Of a stretch of 64,000 bases of DNA, positions 7,721 through 17,046 are shown piece by piece. Made by a program: the position numbers and the translations under genes. Location: positions 1-64,000 of the forward strand of contig JANNZM010000054.1 of assembly GCA_031410595.1 (NCBI GenBank), written 5' to 3'. Position 1 is the stretch's first letter. The number at the start of each line of letters is the position of its first letter. The stretch is from JANMCE01 sp031410595. GTDB lineage: Bacteria > Actinomycetota > Acidimicrobiia > Acidimicrobiales > Ilumatobacteraceae. Below the pieces are notes generated by a model that had not been told where the DNA came from, ran no database searches, and saw only the letters and a program-made list of their open reading frames with translations.

Positions 7721-10372
7721 TTACTTCGTGGTGCTCGTGGCCTTGCCGATGATGGCCTGAGCGGCCGCCAAACGAGCGACAGGCACACGGAACGGTGAGC
7801 AGGACACGTAGTTGAGTCCGGCGTCGTAGAACAGCGCTATCGACTCGGGGTCGCCACCGTGCTCGCCGCAGACGCCGAGCTTGAGGCCCTTCTTGGTGGC
7901 CCGACCGCGCTTGGCCGCAATGCGCACCAGCTCGCCGACACCGGTCTGGTCGATGGTGTCGAACGGGTTCCGCTTGAGCAGCCCCTGCTCGAGGTAGGCG
8001 GGCATCATGCGGCTTTCGACGTCGTCACGGCTGAAGCCGAACGTCATCTGGGTGAGGTCGTTGGTACCGAAGGAGAAGAAGTCGGCTTCTTCGGCAATCT
8101 CATCGGCCCGCAGTGCGGCACGGGGCGTTTCGATCATGGTGCCGATGGACACGACGGGCTTGTTCTTCATGCCCTTCAACGACGCGTCAATGGCCGACTG
8201 CGCCCAACCACGGGCCAGGGCCAATTCTTCGCGGTTGACCGTGAGCGGGATCATCACTTCGACGATCGGGTTCTTGCCTTCGGCCCGAAGTTCGGCGGCG
8301 GCCTGCATGAGGGCGGTGACCTGCATGGCGTAGAGACCGGGCTTCACCACACCGAGACGCACGCCGCGGGTACCCAGCATGGGGTTCACTTCGGCCCAAT
8401 CCTCGGCAGCCTTCATGAGTTTCGTTTCGGCTGCGCTGAGACCCTCGGTGGCCTTCTTCACCTTGAGTTCCGACACATGCGGCAGAAACTCATGGAGCGG
8501 CGGGTCGAGCAGACGTACCGTGACCGGCAGGCCGTCCATGGCCAGCAGGATCTCCTTGAAGTCGGCCTTCTGCGCCACACGCAATGCCTCGAGCGCAGCG
8601 GTTTCTTCCTCGGGCGAATCGGCCAGGATCATCTTGCGCACGATGGGCAGACGATCTTCGGCCAGGAACATGTGCTCGGTGCGGCACAAGCCGATGCCTT
8701 CAGCGCCGAAGTTGCGGGCGTTGGTGGCGTCTTCGCCGGTATCGGCGTTGGCTCGCACGGCCATCTTGCCCTTGCGAATGGCGTCGGCCCAACCGAGCAG
8801 AATCTCAAACTCGGCCGGCGGCTCGGCCGCCGTCATCACGAGAGCACCAATGACCACTTCACCGGTAGAACCGTCGAGCGAAATAACGTCGCCTTCTTTC
8901 ACGACGATGTCACCGACCTTGAACTGCTTGCCGTCGATCTTCACCTTTTCGGCACCGACAATGGCTGGCGTTCCCCAGCCACGCGCAACGACAGCGGCAT
9001 GGCTGACCAGACCGCCGCGAGCGGTGAGGATGCCTTCAGCCACCATCATGCCGTGCACGTCTTCGGGGCTGGTTTCGTTACGAACCAAAATGACCTTCTC
9101 ACCGCGATCCGACGCGTCGAGCGCGTCATCAGCCGTGAAGTAGACCTTGCCGACGGCAGCACCCGGTGACGCGGCGAGGCCGGTAGCGAGCACGTGGCCC
9201 TTGCCTTCGAACTGGGGATGCAATACCTGATCGATGGAATCCTCACCGATACGGAGCAGCGCCTCGTTCTTCGAGATCTTCCATGTGGCTCCACGCTTGC
9301 CGTTGCCCTTGGTCATGTCGACGGCCATCTTGAGCGCAGCTGCGCCGGTGCGCTTGCCGACACGGGTCTGGAGCATCCATAGCTTGCCTTGCTCGATGGT
9401 GAACTCGGTGTCGCACATATCGGTGTAGTGACGCTCAAGTCGATCGAAAATGTCGAGCAGTTCGGTGTGGCACGTGGGGAACACGCGCTTCATCTCGTCG
9501 AGATCTTGCGTGTTGCGGATACCGGCGACGACGTCTTCGCCCTGGGCGTTCACCAGGAAGTCCCCGTACGGCTTGTTCTCACCGGTGGCGGCGTTACGGG
9601 TGAAGCCAACACCGGTGCCGGAGTTGTCGTCACGGTTGCCGAACACCATGGCCTGCACGTTCACGGCGGTACCGAGGTCGTGGCTGATGCGCTCACGCAC
9701 GCGATACGCAATGGCTCGTGCACCGTTCCAAGATGCGAACACCGCCTCGACTGCGCCGCGAAGCTGCTTCATGGGGTCCTGCGGGAAGGGCTTGCCGGTC
9801 TTTTCCTTGACGATGGCCTTGTACTGGTCGCACAACTTCTTCAGCGCATCGGTCGGGATGTCGGCATCGGTCTTGCCACCGCACGCCGCGCGAGCGGCCT
9901 CAAGCAGGTGATCGAAATGCTCTCCGTCGACGTCGAGCACAATACGGCCATACATCGCAATGAAGCGGCGGTAGCTGTCGTACGCGAAGTGGGGCTCCTG
10001 CAAGGCAGCGAGGCCCTTGACGCTCTTGTCGTTCAGGCCGAGGTTGAGGACGGTGTCCATCATGCCGGGCATCGAGAACTTGGCGCCGGAACGCACCGAC
10101 ACCAACAGCGGGTCGGTGGGGTCGCCCAGCTTGCGACCCATCTGCTTTTCGAGCTTGGCGACCTGGGTGGCAATTTCGCCGTCGAGGCTCTTCGGCCAAC
10201 CACCCTTCATGTAGTCACGACAGGCGTCGGTTGAGATGGTGAAGCCACCGGGTACGGGGAGCTTCAGCACGCTGGTCATCTCAGCGAGGTTGGCTCCCTT
10301 GCCACCGAGGAGATCCTTGTACTCCATGGGTGGGCGACGGTGCTTATGATCGAAGGCGTAGACGTAGGACAC
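7721..10372 (-). CDS. ppdK: Pyruvate, phosphate dikinase
   Basis: This enzyme interconverts pyruvate, ATP and Pi with phosphoenolpyruvate, AMP and PPi, allowing reversible glycolysis or gluconeogenesis. The N-terminal ATP-grasp domain opens with LLGGKGANLAEM. The swivelling phosphohistidine domain carries GGLVSHAAVVARGWGTPA with His458. The C-terminal PEP-binding barrel has the catalytic Cys835 in GVCGEHGGDP, plus GTNDLTQMTFGFSRDD. All three parts are intact and the 883-residue length is normal. The GTG at 10372 (VSYVYAFDHK) is preferred: an ATG at 10456 in the same frame would add an atypical basic stretch and overlap the divergent protease gene. No clear SD precedes the GTG, so the transcript may be leaderless. 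Confidence 0.96.
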   Translation of the reverse strand: MSYVYAFDHKHRRPPMEYKDLLGGKGANLAEMTSVLKLPVPGGFTISTDACRDYMKGGWPKSLDGEIATQVAKLEKQMGRKLGDPTDPLLVSVRSGAKFSMPGMMDTVLNLGLNDKSVKGLAALQEPHFAYDSYRRFIAMYGRIVLDVDGEHFDHLLEAARAACGGKTDADIPTDALKKLCDQYKAIVKEKTGKPFPQDPMKQLRGAVEAVFASWNGARAIAYRVRERISHDLGTAVNVQAMVFGNRDDNSGTGVGFTRNAATGENKPYGDFLVNAQGEDVVAGIRNTQDLDEMKRVFPTCHTELLDIFDRLERHYTDMCDTEFTIEQGKLWMLQTRVGKRTGAAALKMAVDMTKGNGKRGATWKISKNEALLRIGEDSIDQVLHPQFEGKGHVLATGLAASPGAAVGKVYFTADDALDASDRGEKVILVRNETSPEDVHGMMVAEGILTARGGLVSHAAVVARGWGTPAIVGAEKVKIDGKQFKVGDIVVKEGDVISLDGSTGEVVIGALVMTAAEPPAEFEILLGWADAIRKGKMAVRANADTGEDATNARNFGAEGIGLCRTEHMFLAEDRLPIVRKMILADSPEEETAALEALRVAQKADFKEILLAMDGLPVTVRLLDPPLHEFLPHVSELKVKKATEGLSAAETKLMKAAEDWAEVNPMLGTRGVRLGVVKPGLYAMQVTALMQAAAELRAEGKNPIVEVMIPLTVNREELALARGWAQSAIDASLKGMKNKPVVSIGTMIETPRAALRADEIAEEADFFSFGTNDLTQMTFGFSRDDVESRMMPAYLEQGLLKRNPFDTIDQTGVGELVRIAAKRGRATKKGLKLGVCGEHGGDPESIALFYDAGLNYVSCSPFRVPVARLAAAQAIIGKATSTTK

Positions 10373-10434
10373 GGGGAGCGATGTTAGTTCGCGACGGAGC
10401 TTCAGACCCAGTACCGCCCTAGGCTGGACCTTCC

Positions 10435-11682
10435 ATGGCACTCGGCTCCCCTCCACGCAGCGCCGGATTTCGTCTTCTCGGCTTCCCGATCCGCATCCGA
10501 CCCGGGTTCCTTTTCGTCGCGGTCTTTCTGTTAAGTGCCGGCGGGGAGTTCCGCTGGAGCCGATTCCTGTTCTCCGTTGCGGCCTACACCGGCTTCATGC
10601 TCGTCCATGAGCTCGGCCATGCCGTCGCGGCACGACACTTCGGCTGCACCGACGTTGCCATCTCGCTCGACTTCCTGGTGGGCTACGCCATGTTTCGCCC
10701 ACCGGCCACCATCACCAAGGCCAGGCTGGCCATTGTGAGCGCTGCCGGCCCGGTGACCGAGATCGTCACGGGGTTCGTCGCGCTGTTGGTGATGGGCGCC
10801 AATCTCCTGTCGTTCGATTCGATGCGGCTGGGCAATCGCGGCATTGTTCTGTGGTTCGGTCCCATTCTCGGGCTGGCCAATCTCATCCCGATTCTGCCCC
10901 TCGACGGCGGCAACATCGTGTCGCTCGGCTTCGAGAAACTGAACCCGAAGAACGGCCGCCGCGTCTTTCAAATGGTGAGCCTGGGACTGTCGATCTGCAT
11001 TGCCGGGTACGGCCTACTGCAGAGTCAGAATGGTGGTGGTTCATTCTTCATCCTGCCCGGCATCATGCTGACACTCATGAACCTGGGGGCAATGCAAGCC
11101 GGAAAGCAGCAGACCAGCCGCTCTGGCGTGAGTGACCCCGTGCAAGCCGTGTTGATTGGCGAGGAGCGAGCTTGGCAGACCGGCGACCTCACGAGCTTCC
11201 CCACGGGGACCACCCCGTCGCCATGGATTCTTGCCGCCAACGCAGCAGCCAAGAATGACGAGGGTGACGCCCGCCGGATCATTCTCGATTCCGTCACTCG
11301 CCCAACCGGCTACTGGCAGCTCAGCGACAACGCCCAACACAACGTTCTGCTGTACCTCGTCGACTTGGTCAGCGACCCCGTGCCTGTCGACAACCTGCAC
11401 GGCGCCCGCACCTACCACCATGTGCTGCACCGACTCGGCTATTTGCAACGAGCGGTGCAGTACGGCGCTCGCATCTACGAGCAACACCGTGACGCGTTTA
11501 CCGCCCATCAGATAGCGACCGAGTTGGCTGTTCTGGGCCACCAGGATCAAGCTATGGCATGGCTGCGCACCGCCCTTGTCGATCCCGGCGAGCGTTCACG
11601 CCTTGCCGATTCTGGTCTCGACAGTCTGCGCGTTCGTCCGGACTTTGCTTCAGTGCTACAGACCCTGCCACCGCCCCGCTAG
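10435..11682 (+). CDS. M50-family membrane metalloprotease with helical C-terminal region
   Basis: A 415-residue site-2-protease-like protein. The zinc motif is HELGH (His58, Glu59, His62) in a membrane segment; the second zinc ligand region is IPILPLDGGNIV. About five or six hydrophobic segments cover residues 25-225. The C-terminal ~180 residues are soluble and helical, with a TPR-like look (AVQYGARIYEQHRDAF, AVLGHQDQAMAWLRTAL). Site-2 proteases cut within membranes, often to release anti-sigma factors or other regulators. The substrate is unknown and no sigma/anti-sigma pair is adjacent. It is divergent from ppdK with a short shared control region. Confidence 0.9.
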   Translation: MALGSPPRSAGFRLLGFPIRIRPGFLFVAVFLLSAGGEFRWSRFLFSVAAYTGFMLVHELGHAVAARHFGCTDVAISLDFLVGYAMFRPPATITKARLAIVSAAGPVTEIVTGFVALLVMGANLLSFDSMRLGNRGIVLWFGPILGLANLIPILPLDGGNIVSLGFEKLNPKNGRRVFQMVSLGLSICIAGYGLLQSQNGGGSFFILPGIMLTLMNLGAMQAGKQQTSRSGVSDPVQAVLIGEERAWQTGDLTSFPTGTTPSPWILAANAAAKNDEGDARRIILDSVTRPTGYWQLSDNAQHNVLLYLVDLVSDPVPVDNLHGARTYHHVLHRLGYLQRAVQYGARIYEQHRDAFTAHQIATELAVLGHQDQAMAWLRTALVDPGERSRLADSGLDSLRVRPDFASVLQTLPPPR

Positions 11683-11689
11683 CAAACGT

Positions 11690-12157
11690 TCAGCACTTCG
11701 CCTTCACGCACGCGGCGTCAAGCGCCGCCGTGGTTTGCGGACCGACGATGCCATCAGCCTTGAGCGAACTGACCTTCTGAAACGCCCGCACCGCGTTGTC
11801 GGTCTTCTGACCAAATGCCCCGTCGACCGGCCCCGGGTCATTTCCCAAGGCGGCTAACCGCTTCTGCAACGCGGCGACCCTCGGACCGGCGTTGCCCTGC
11901 GACAGCGGCCCGGTGTCGGGTTCCTTGGTGTAGCCGGCAGGCACGACGATGGCGACCGTGGTGGTGGTGGGCGCGGCCGTGGTGACCGGTGGCGCCGTGG
12001 TGGCCGATGTCACGACGGCAACCGTCGTGGTCGGCGCAACCGACGACGGCAGCACGTTGGTCTTCGGGGCCGCCTTCGAGCTACTACAACTGGCAAGGGT
12101 TACCACGGCGACAAACACCGCCGCTGCCTTGCCGACACTGGTGACGTTACGGTCCAA
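11690..12157 (-). CDS. Lipoprotein with C-terminal peptidoglycan-binding domain
   Basis: A 155-residue predicted lipoprotein. The signal peptide ends in the lipobox LASC with Cys24. A low-complexity Thr/Val/Ala/Pro linker runs from about 30 to 75. A PG_binding_1-type domain follows (GNAGPRVAALQKRLAALG, DGAFGQKTDNAVRAFQ, LKADGIVGPQTTAAL). It should be anchored in the membrane and hold or sense peptidoglycan. No catalytic domain is present, so it is structural or regulatory. The two late cysteines (ACVKAKC) could form a disulfide. It converges with the M50 protease gene, with 7 bp between the stops. Confidence 0.88.
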   Translation of the reverse strand: MDRNVTSVGKAAAVFVAVVTLASCSSSKAAPKTNVLPSSVAPTTTVAVVTSATTAPPVTTAAPTTTTVAIVVPAGYTKEPDTGPLSQGNAGPRVAALQKRLAALGNDPGPVDGAFGQKTDNAVRAFQKVSSLKADGIVGPQTTAALDAACVKAKC

Positions 12158-12252
12158 CGCTCACTCCCCCATGATCGAACGCGATGGCGCTTGGCTGGCA
12201 TGTTACTCGCTCGCCAAGAGGCCCTCGTGCAATCTGTTTCTCCCGTCCCAGT

Positions 12253-13563
12253 TCAGAAGCCGAGGCGAGTGCGAACCGTTTCCAGCAGGCCATCGATGGG
12301 GACGCGGACTTGCTCCATGGTGTCTCGGTCGCGGATGGTTACGGCCCGGTCTTCGAGGGTGTCGAAATCGACCGTGACACACAGGGGCGTGCCTACTTCG
12401 TCTTGGCGGGCATAACGCTTACCGATGGATTGAGTCTCGTCGTAGTCACACATGTAGTGCGGCTGAAGCAGGCCGAGCACCTCTTCGGCCACGGGCGTGA
12501 GCGTGTCCTTCTTCGATAGGGGCAGCACGGCGATCTTGTACGGCGCCAGGCGCGGATGCAGGCGAAGCACAACGCGGATCTCGCCTTTCACATCCACCTC
12601 GTCGTAGGCCGCGAGCAGGAACGCTGCCGTCGTGCGGGTGGCGCCGGCGGCCGGTTCGATGACGAAGGGCTGGTAGCGCTCGTTGGTGGTCTGGTCGAAG
12701 TAGTCGAGCTTCTCGCCCGAATATTTGGCGTGTTGCTTGAGGTCGTAGTCGGTGCGCTGCGCGATACCTTCCAATTCGTCCCAACCCCACGGGAAGGTGA
12801 ACTCGACGTCGCTGGTGCCGGACGAATAGTGCGACAACTCGTCGGCATCGTGCGGGCGCAATCGAATCATGTCAGCCGGGATGCCGAGTTCGAGGTACCA
12901 GTCCATGCGCGTCTTGCACCAGTAGTCGTACCACTTGGCGCTTTCGGCCGGCGGCACGAAGAACTCCATCTCCATTTGCTCAAACTCGCGGGTACGGAAG
13001 ATCCAGTTCTGCGGCGTGATCTCGTTGCGGAAACTCTTGCCGATTTGGGCGATGCCGAACGGCGGCTTCTTGCGAGTGGTCTGCAGCACGTTGGCGAAGT
13101 TGGTGAACATGCCCTGAGCGGTTTCGGGGCGCAAGTACGCGGTGGCCGCAGAATCCTCCACGGGACCGGCCTGGGTTTTGAACATGAGGTTGAACTGGCG
13201 CGCCTCGGTGAAGGTTCCGGTCTTGCCGCAGCTGGGGCAGGTGTTCGGGTCGTCGAGTTTGTCGAGGCGGAACCGGTTCTTGCAGTTGGTGCAGTCGACA
13301 AGGGGGTCGCTGAAGTTGGCGAGGTGACCGGATGCTTCGAACACCTGGGGCGGGCCGAGAATGGCCGCGTCAATGCCGACCACGTCGTGGCGCAACTGCA
13401 CCATCGAGCGCCACCAGGCCTCTTTCACATTGCGGAGCAGCAGCACGCCGAGGGGGCCGTAGTCATAGGTCGAGCGAAAACCGCCGTAGATCTCCGCAGA
13501 CGGGAAGACGAAGCCTCGTCGCTTGCAGAGATTGACGATCTGGTCGAGCTCGGTAGCTGGCAT
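12253..13563 (-). CDS. glyS: Glycyl-tRNA synthetase, dimeric type
   Basis: This class II synthetase charges tRNA-Gly. The N-terminus ELDQIVNLCKRRGFVFPSAE and YDYGPLG are hallmarks of the alpha2 enzyme. A zinc-binding insertion (CTNC...CPSC) follows. Motif 2 is in FRNEITPQNWIFRTREFEQM, and motif 3 lies near the C-terminal catalytic part (FVIEPAAGATRT). The anticodon-binding domain begins near LAPYKIAVLPLSKK. At 436 residues it has the usual length. The ATG at 13563 is used; only a weaker in-frame TTG lies upstream. It is followed by the lipoprotein gene on the same strand after 95 bp. Confidence 0.96.
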   Translation of the reverse strand: MPATELDQIVNLCKRRGFVFPSAEIYGGFRSTYDYGPLGVLLLRNVKEAWWRSMVQLRHDVVGIDAAILGPPQVFEASGHLANFSDPLVDCTNCKNRFRLDKLDDPNTCPSCGKTGTFTEARQFNLMFKTQAGPVEDSAATAYLRPETAQGMFTNFANVLQTTRKKPPFGIAQIGKSFRNEITPQNWIFRTREFEQMEMEFFVPPAESAKWYDYWCKTRMDWYLELGIPADMIRLRPHDADELSHYSSGTSDVEFTFPWGWDELEGIAQRTDYDLKQHAKYSGEKLDYFDQTTNERYQPFVIEPAAGATRTTAAFLLAAYDEVDVKGEIRVVLRLHPRLAPYKIAVLPLSKKDTLTPVAEEVLGLLQPHYMCDYDETQSIGKRYARQDEVGTPLCVTVDFDTLEDRAVTIRDRDTMEQVRVPIDGLLETVRTRLGF

Positions 13564-13609
13564 AGGCCGCAAACCTTAGCGGCCCGGTGGCGTTTGGCCC
13601 GGAGTTTTC

Positions 13610-14326
13610 CTACGAACCACCGAGCGTATGCACCACTCGAAGCCGCCGTTCGACATGATGTTCGAAGGCCTTCGTGGCCAGAATTTCCACCTCGTGCACG
13701 GCCGCCGAATAGGGCTCGTTGAGGGCGCTCAGCATGTCGCCTCCGAGAATGCGGCGCATCAGCCCGAGCGCGCCGGGTGAGATCGGCACCCCGCGACGGC
13801 ACGCCCGGCACTGCACGCCACCTTCAAAGAGATCGAACGACACGAGGCCATCGGGCTCGTCACACGACACGCATACCTCAAGCTGCGGATGCACCCCTGC
13901 GGCGGCAAGTACCTTCCAGTAAAACGACGGCACCAGCAGCGGCGCAGGCCGGGCAGCCAGCGTGCGCAAGGCGCCTACCAGCATCTGATAAAGCTTGGGG
14001 TTGGGCTCGCGTTCCTGCGCGATCTGGTCGACCGCTTCGAGCATGGCTATACCACTGGACATGCGGTCGTAGTCTTCCCGCACCGCGCGGAAGGCGTCGA
14101 TGGATTCCACCTGGCTGACCGAGTCGAGTTCACGACCTTCGTTCAATAGCAAAGCGATATGTGACAGCGGCTCGAGTCGGCCGCCGAACTTGCTCGACCC
14201 TTTGCGCACACCACGGGCCACTGCACGGACCTTGCCGTGCTGTTCGGTCATCAACACGACGATGCGGTCGGACTCGCGCAGCTTGTAGGTACGCAACACC
14301 ACGCCCGAGTCGCGGTAGAGAGTCAC
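13610..14326 (-). CDS. recO: DNA repair protein RecO
   Basis: A 238-residue RecO, which with RecF and RecR loads RecA on gapped DNA and anneals strands. The N-terminal OB-fold starts YRDSGVVLRTYKLRESDRIV and contains GVRKGSSKFGGRLEPL. The helical middle is followed by a four-Cys zinc site (CVSCDEPD and CRACRRG). It starts at a GTG at 14326 that overlaps the uppS stop by four bases (GTGA), giving translational coupling. The recO-uppS neighbourhood is common in actinobacteria. Confidence 0.95.
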   Translation of the reverse strand: MTLYRDSGVVLRTYKLRESDRIVVLMTEQHGKVRAVARGVRKGSSKFGGRLEPLSHIALLLNEGRELDSVSQVESIDAFRAVREDYDRMSSGIAMLEAVDQIAQEREPNPKLYQMLVGALRTLAARPAPLLVPSFYWKVLAAAGVHPQLEVCVSCDEPDGLVSFDLFEGGVQCRACRRGVPISPGALGLMRRILGGDMLSALNEPYSAAVHEVEILATKAFEHHVERRLRVVHTLGGS

Positions 14327-15045
14327 GTGTCAACGCCGCCGAACCGACGGTCACGCCGCTGAAATTCGCGCACGGCGTCGGCCAGATGTTCCTTGCGGAA
14401 GTCAGGCCAAAGCACGTCGGTGAAAATCAGTTCGGAATAGGCCAGTTCCCACAGCAAGAAGTTGGAGATGCGGTACTCCCCAGAGGTGCGTACGACAACG
14501 TCGGGGTCGGGCATATCGGCGTGATAGAGGTGCTTGCGGATCACTTTCTCATCTACCTGATCGGCGGTGATGCCCTCGGCCACCATGGTCTTGACGGCGT
14601 CGACAATCTCGGCCCGACCGCCGTAGTTGAATGCGAAGGTCAAGGTGAGCGTGCGGTTGTCCTTTGTGAGTTCAATCGCCTCGTCCTGCCGTTTCAACAG
14701 GCGGCGCGGCACCCGCCAGTCACGACGACCGGCAAAGCGGATGCGCACACCCTGCTTGTTCAACTCGTCCCGACGTCGAAGCAGGATGTCTTCGTTGAAG
14801 CGCATGAGGAAGCGCACCTCGTCCACCGGACGGCGCCAGTTTTCGGTAGAGAAGGCGTAGACGGTCAACCAGGAGACACCAAGTTCAAGCGCACCCTGCA
14901 CCGCGTCGAACAGCGCTTCTTCTCCTGCCGCGTGGCCTTCGGTGCGCTTAAGACCACGCTGTTGCGCCCAACGACCATTTCCATCCATGACGCAGCCGAT
15001 ATGGGCCGGGATACGCGACTGGTCGATTCCATCCAACAGGCCCAT
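14323..15045 (-). CDS. uppS: Isoprenyl transferase (undecaprenyl diphosphate synthase family)
   Basis: A cis-prenyltransferase of 240 residues that makes long-chain polyprenyl diphosphate, the lipid carrier for cell-wall synthesis. Diagnostic segments are HIGCVMDGNGRWAQQRG (catalytic Asp and the Gly-Asn-Gly-Arg loop), GHAAGEE, YAFSTENWRRP, FNYGGRAEI and the C-terminal RTSGEYRISNFLLWELAYSE. The usual sequence at the last site is WQLAYSE, so Gln is replaced by Glu. It is cytoplasmic and membrane-associated. It is coupled to recO by a 4-bp overlap and divergent from dinG. Confidence 0.95.
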   Translation of the reverse strand: MGLLDGIDQSRIPAHIGCVMDGNGRWAQQRGLKRTEGHAAGEEALFDAVQGALELGVSWLTVYAFSTENWRRPVDEVRFLMRFNEDILLRRRDELNKQGVRIRFAGRRDWRVPRRLLKRQDEAIELTKDNRTLTLTFAFNYGGRAEIVDAVKTMVAEGITADQVDEKVIRKHLYHADMPDPDVVVRTSGEYRISNFLLWELAYSELIFTDVLWPDFRKEHLADAVREFQRRDRRFGGVDT

Positions 15046-15070
15046 CAGCCTTACGTTACCGCCCGCGCCG

Positions 15071-15107
15071 GTTGCGCGGCGGTTCCTCGGCGGTTCCTCG
15101 GCGCAAC
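15071..15107. repeat. Tandem 11-bp repeat inside an inverted repeat, uppS/dinG gap
   Basis: Two exact tandem copies of GGCGGTTCCTC (15078-15088 and 15089-15099) are enclosed by inverted arms GTTGCGC (15071-15077) and GCGCAAC (15101-15107). The structure lies in the 105-bp gap between divergent uppS and dinG, so it could affect either promoter or be a replication-slippage scar. Confidence 0.6.
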
Positions 15108-15150
15108 GGGTAGGCGTCGCCGGGGTCGCAGGGTTCTACGATGGTTGGTC

Positions 15151-17046
15151 GTGCCATCCCTCACCGACCAGACGGTTTCCGAACTCAGCCGTCTGGTCAC
15201 CGAACTCGCCGGTGGTGGCGAAGCACGACCAGGCCAGCAGAAAATGGCTGTCGCCATTGCCGACGCAATCACCGCCGGACGACACCTCGTGGTGGAGGCC
15301 GGAACGGGTACCGGCAAGTCACTGGCCTACCTGGTGCCCATCATCGAATCCGGCAAACGAGTCGTGATTGCCACGGCCACCAAGGCGCTGCAGGACCAGC
15401 TGGCAACCAAGGATCTGCCGTTCGTGCAGAAGCACATGACGCACCCGTTCGACTGGGCCGTACTCAAAGGCCGCAGCAACTACTTGTGTCTGCAACGACT
15501 TCGAGAGGCGCAGTCCGGAGCCGACGGACAGCTTGAACTTGATGACGTGAGCCCGCAGATCAAGGCCGAGGTTCGCAAGTTGATCGAGTGGTCGGGCGTG
15601 ACCCAATCGGGCGACCCAACCGATCTCGATTGGGCGCCGTCACCCCGAGCATGGCAGCTGGTCAGCACCACGGCCGAGGAATGTCCGGGCGCGCAAAAAT
15701 GCCCGATGGGTGACCCCTGTCTGGCCGAGATGGCCCGCAGACGCGCCGCCGTCGCCGACGTGCTCGTCGTCAACACCCACCTATACGGAACCCACCTTGC
15801 ATCCGGTGGCGTGGTACTGCCCGAGCATGACGTCGTCGTGTTCGACGAAGCCCACCAGCTCGAAGACACCATCACCGACACCAGCGGCGCGTCACTCGGC
15901 CCGGGTCGCTTCCTCAACCTCGCTCGACTGGTGCGACTGGTACTGGCCGACGACGCCCTCGTCTCGGAATTGGCTGGTGCAGCCACGTTGCTTACGCAGT
16001 CGCTACTACCCTTCGTCGACAAGCGACTCCCCCGCCCCTTGCCACCCGGCATCGTTGACGGGCTGATGACCATCCGTGGACGCGTCGACAAGGCCCAGGG
16101 CGAGCTGCGGGCCATCGACAGCGACATCGGCGACGTGGCGCAGCGAAAGCTCCGCGCGCAACGCGCCGTGCTCGGCGTCATCAACGACATCGACACCGCA
16201 CTCACCTACGCAACCGGCATGGTGGCTTGGGTGGAAGGCCCCGCCGATCGCGCCCAGCTGGCGCTCGCTCCGATCGACGTCGGCCCCGTGCTGAACGAAG
16301 GCGTGTGGACGGTGCGAACCGCGATATTGACCAGCGCCACGATTCCGCTTGGTCTCGTCACCCGTGTCGGGTTGCCGGTTGAGCAGACCGACGAGTTAGA
16401 AGTCGACAGCCCATTCGACTACGCCAACAACGGCCTGCTCTACTGCGCCACTCACCTGCCCGACCCACGCCAGCCGGCATTCGGCAAGGCCGTACACGAT
16501 GAACTGGAAGCGCTCATCACGGCGGCCGGAGGGCGCACACTGGCGCTGTTCACCAGCTGGAAGGCCATGGACGCCGCGCTCGAAGCGTTACGGCCGCGAC
16601 TGCCGTTCAAGCTGCTTGGTCAGCGCGATCTTCCCAAGCCAGCGCTGATTGCGGAGTTCAAATCCGACCCGTCCGTCTGCCTGTTTGCGACCGCCGGACT
16701 GTTCCAGGGCATCGACATTCCCGGCGAAACGCTCAGTCTGGTCACCATTGACCGACTCCCGTTCCCCCGACCCGATGACCCGCTGCTGGACGCCCGACGC
16801 GAGGCCGCCGGCGCCGACGCGTTCCGCCTAGTCGACCTTCCCCGAGCCACCACCATGCTGGCCCAAGCCGCCGGCCGTCTCATCCGCAGCGTGCACGATC
16901 AGGGAGTCGTCGCCATCTTCGACCCACGCCTCAACAGGGCCAACTACCGATGGGACGTCGTGAAGGCTCTGCCCCCGATGAAACGCACCCGGCACCGCGC
17001 CGAAGCTGAAACCTTCCTCCGCCAACTTGCGGCGGTCAAACCGTAA
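15151..17046 (+). CDS. dinG: DinG/XPD-like ATP-dependent DNA helicase
   Basis: A 631-residue superfamily 2 helicase of the DinG/Rad3 type. It has Walker A EAGTGTGKSLAYLVP, motif Ia ATATKALQDQL, a DEAH box (VVVFDEAHQLED) and the C-terminal motifs ATAGLFQGIDIPGE and LAQAAGRLIRS. Cysteines in SNYLCLQRL, EECPGAQKCPMGDPC provide the four ligands of the Fe-S cluster used by this family. It unwinds 5'-3' and helps resolve D-loops, R-loops or other replication obstacles. The GTG start at 15151 opens PSLTDQTVSELSRL; the frame is open far upstream, but that stretch is antisense to uppS and recO. It converges with the response regulator, overlapping its stop by 11 bp. Confidence 0.93.
   Translation: MPSLTDQTVSELSRLVTELAGGGEARPGQQKMAVAIADAITAGRHLVVEAGTGTGKSLAYLVPIIESGKRVVIATATKALQDQLATKDLPFVQKHMTHPFDWAVLKGRSNYLCLQRLREAQSGADGQLELDDVSPQIKAEVRKLIEWSGVTQSGDPTDLDWAPSPRAWQLVSTTAEECPGAQKCPMGDPCLAEMARRRAAVADVLVVNTHLYGTHLASGGVVLPEHDVVVFDEAHQLEDTITDTSGASLGPGRFLNLARLVRLVLADDALVSELAGAATLLTQSLLPFVDKRLPRPLPPGIVDGLMTIRGRVDKAQGELRAIDSDIGDVAQRKLRAQRAVLGVINDIDTALTYATGMVAWVEGPADRAQLALAPIDVGPVLNEGVWTVRTAILTSATIPLGLVTRVGLPVEQTDELEVDSPFDYANNGLLYCATHLPDPRQPAFGKAVHDELEALITAAGGRTLALFTSWKAMDAALEALRPRLPFKLLGQRDLPKPALIAEFKSDPSVCLFATAGLFQGIDIPGETLSLVTIDRLPFPRPDDPLLDARREAAGADAFRLVDLPRATTMLAQAAGRLIRSVHDQGVVAIFDPRLNRANYRWDVVKALPPMKRTRHRAEAETFLRQLAAVKP

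Noticed and set aside
7859..9169. A plus-strand open frame of about 436 codons opposite ppdK
   Set aside because: Fully antisense to intact ppdK; the translation is low-complexity shadow sequence.
12556..13722. A plus-strand open frame opposite glyS
   Set aside because: Antisense to a complete glycyl-tRNA synthetase with normal motifs.
14161..15150. A 330-codon N-terminal extension of the DinG-like frame
   Set aside because: It is antisense to recO and uppS; the helicase pattern begins only after the GTG at 15151.
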